Assembly: GCA_045652405.1 (NCBI GenBank)
Contig: JAZRUF010000051.1
Coordinates: 1-7,207, forward strand
DNA from: JAZRUF01 sp045652405
Lineage (GTDB): Bacteria; Bacillota; Clostridia; Oscillospirales; JAAYXM01
DNA: 7,207 nucleotides
Direction: 5' to 3'
Shown: one piece after another, positions 7,016 through 7,207 of the stretch
Layout of the letters: each line of letters opens with the position of its first letter
How positions within the stretch are numbered: the first letter of the stretch is position 1
Translations under genes and position numbers: made by a program
The notes under the pieces: model-generated
Seen by the model: the letters and a program-made list of their open reading frames with translations, nothing else
What the model was told of the DNA's origin: nothing
Databases searched by the model: none

Positions 7016-7023
7016 GATGTAAT
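6996..7023. promoter_or_regulatory. Perfect 28-bp palindrome, candidate repressor operator
   Basis: The left arm ATTACATCTTGCAA is followed immediately by its exact inverse complement, centred between 7009 and 7010, with no loop and no mismatch. It covers the -35 region of the predicted promoter, where a bound dimeric repressor would block RNA polymerase. It has no spacer loop, a low GC content and no following T-run, so it does not look like a terminator; the pheT terminator is a separate hairpin beside it. The TTGCAA-TTGCAA core fits the general look of MarR-like operators, but the regulator is not in this window and its family is unknown. Confidence 0.6.
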
Positions 7024-7047
7024 GAATAATTTACATATATAATAAAG

Positions 7048-7077
7048 AACCGGCACGGTGTTTTTTCCGTGCCGGTT
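7048..7077 (-). terminator. Rho-independent terminator after pheT
   Basis: The 11-bp perfect stem AACCGGCACGG / CCGTGCCGGTT (7077-7067 with 7058-7048) has an 8-nt loop. It is followed on the minus strand by the T-rich CTTTATTATAT. It begins 7 bases after the pheT stop codon and separates that unit from the potassium operon. Confidence 0.88.
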
Positions 7078-7083
7078 TGGTGC

Positions 7084-7207
7084 TTACTGTTTTAAATTGA
7101 TATTCTGAGCTTTAAGAAGGTCGATAATTTTATCGGTTATCTCCTTTACCTCTTCACCGGTAAGGGTTCTGTCCGGATGCGAGAAGAGGATTCTTACCGT
7201 AATGGAT
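7084..7207 (-). CDS. pheT: Phenylalanyl-tRNA synthetase beta subunit, C-terminal end only
   Basis: The last 40 codons and the TAA stop of a gene that enters from the right edge. The translated tail contains SITVRILFSHPDRTLTGEEV followed by a helical stretch ending LLKAQNINLKQ. This matches the end of the FDX-ACB (anticodon-binding, ferredoxin-like fold) domain, whose hallmark is a strand with an R-(x)-F/L pattern, then a DP/HPDRTLT turn and an EEV helix. PheT pairs with PheS to charge tRNA-Phe with phenylalanine in the cytoplasm. A strong terminator follows at once, so pheT ends its own operon. The rest of the protein, including the editing domain, lies outside the window. Identity rests on this short piece and on position near a YsgA-like gene, as in Bacillus. 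Confidence 0.85.
   Translation of the reverse strand, partial: SITVRILFSHPDRTLTGEEVKEITDKIIDLLKAQNINLKQ

Noticed and set aside
6996..7023. Palindrome as a second pheT terminator
   Set aside because: It has no loop, a weak AT-rich stem and no T-run behind it, and a strong GC-rich terminator already lies directly after pheT.
6928..7047. c-di-AMP (ydaO/yuaA) riboswitch ahead of the K+ genes
   Set aside because: The predicted leader is about 50 nt, far too short, and none of the conserved purine-rich motifs are visible.

Overview
The window reads as a chromosomal core segment of a low-to-moderate GC Firmicute, most likely a clostridial (Oscillospiraceae-like) anaerobe. The evidence is AGGAGG-type ribosome binding sites, frequent ATA and AAA codons, a Ktr-type (rather than E. 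coli Trk-type) potassium system with a short KtrA, and dprA followed by topA, an order well known in Bacillus and Clostridia. No mobile element, CRISPR array, tRNA or rRNA was seen. All genes lie on the minus strand, so transcription runs from high to low coordinates.

Layout in the direction of transcription: (1) the last 40 codons of pheT (7207-7084), closed by a clear rho-independent terminator (7077-7048). (2) A control region (about 7047-6928) with a perfect 28-bp palindrome that overlaps the -35 element of a good sigma-A-like promoter, and a partial copy of its half-site just before the ribosome binding site. (3) A tightly packed set of five genes: an unrecognised 242-residue single-pass membrane protein, ktrB (TrkH-family K+ channel subunit), ktrA (RCK gating subunit), a SpoU/TrmH-family rRNA 2'-O-methyltransferase resembling YsgA/RlmP, and dprA. 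Gaps are 17 nt, 18 nt, a 1-nt overlap and 24 nt, with no visible terminator between them. (4) A 128-bp gap holding two 18-bp dyads spaced exactly 31 bp apart. (5) topA (695 codons visible, running off the left edge).

How the genes fit together: KtrB and KtrA form a complete potassium uptake system. The methyltransferase is likely to modify 23S rRNA. DprA loads RecA on single-stranded DNA during transformation or recombination, and TopA relaxes negative supercoils. The pairing of K+ uptake genes with dprA/topA may be only operon crowding. The points most worth a second look are the palindromic operator candidate at the head of the K+ operon, the uncharacterised membrane protein that opens that operon, and the paired dyads in front of topA. 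I found no clear sign of a new multi-gene system; the window is mostly housekeeping.
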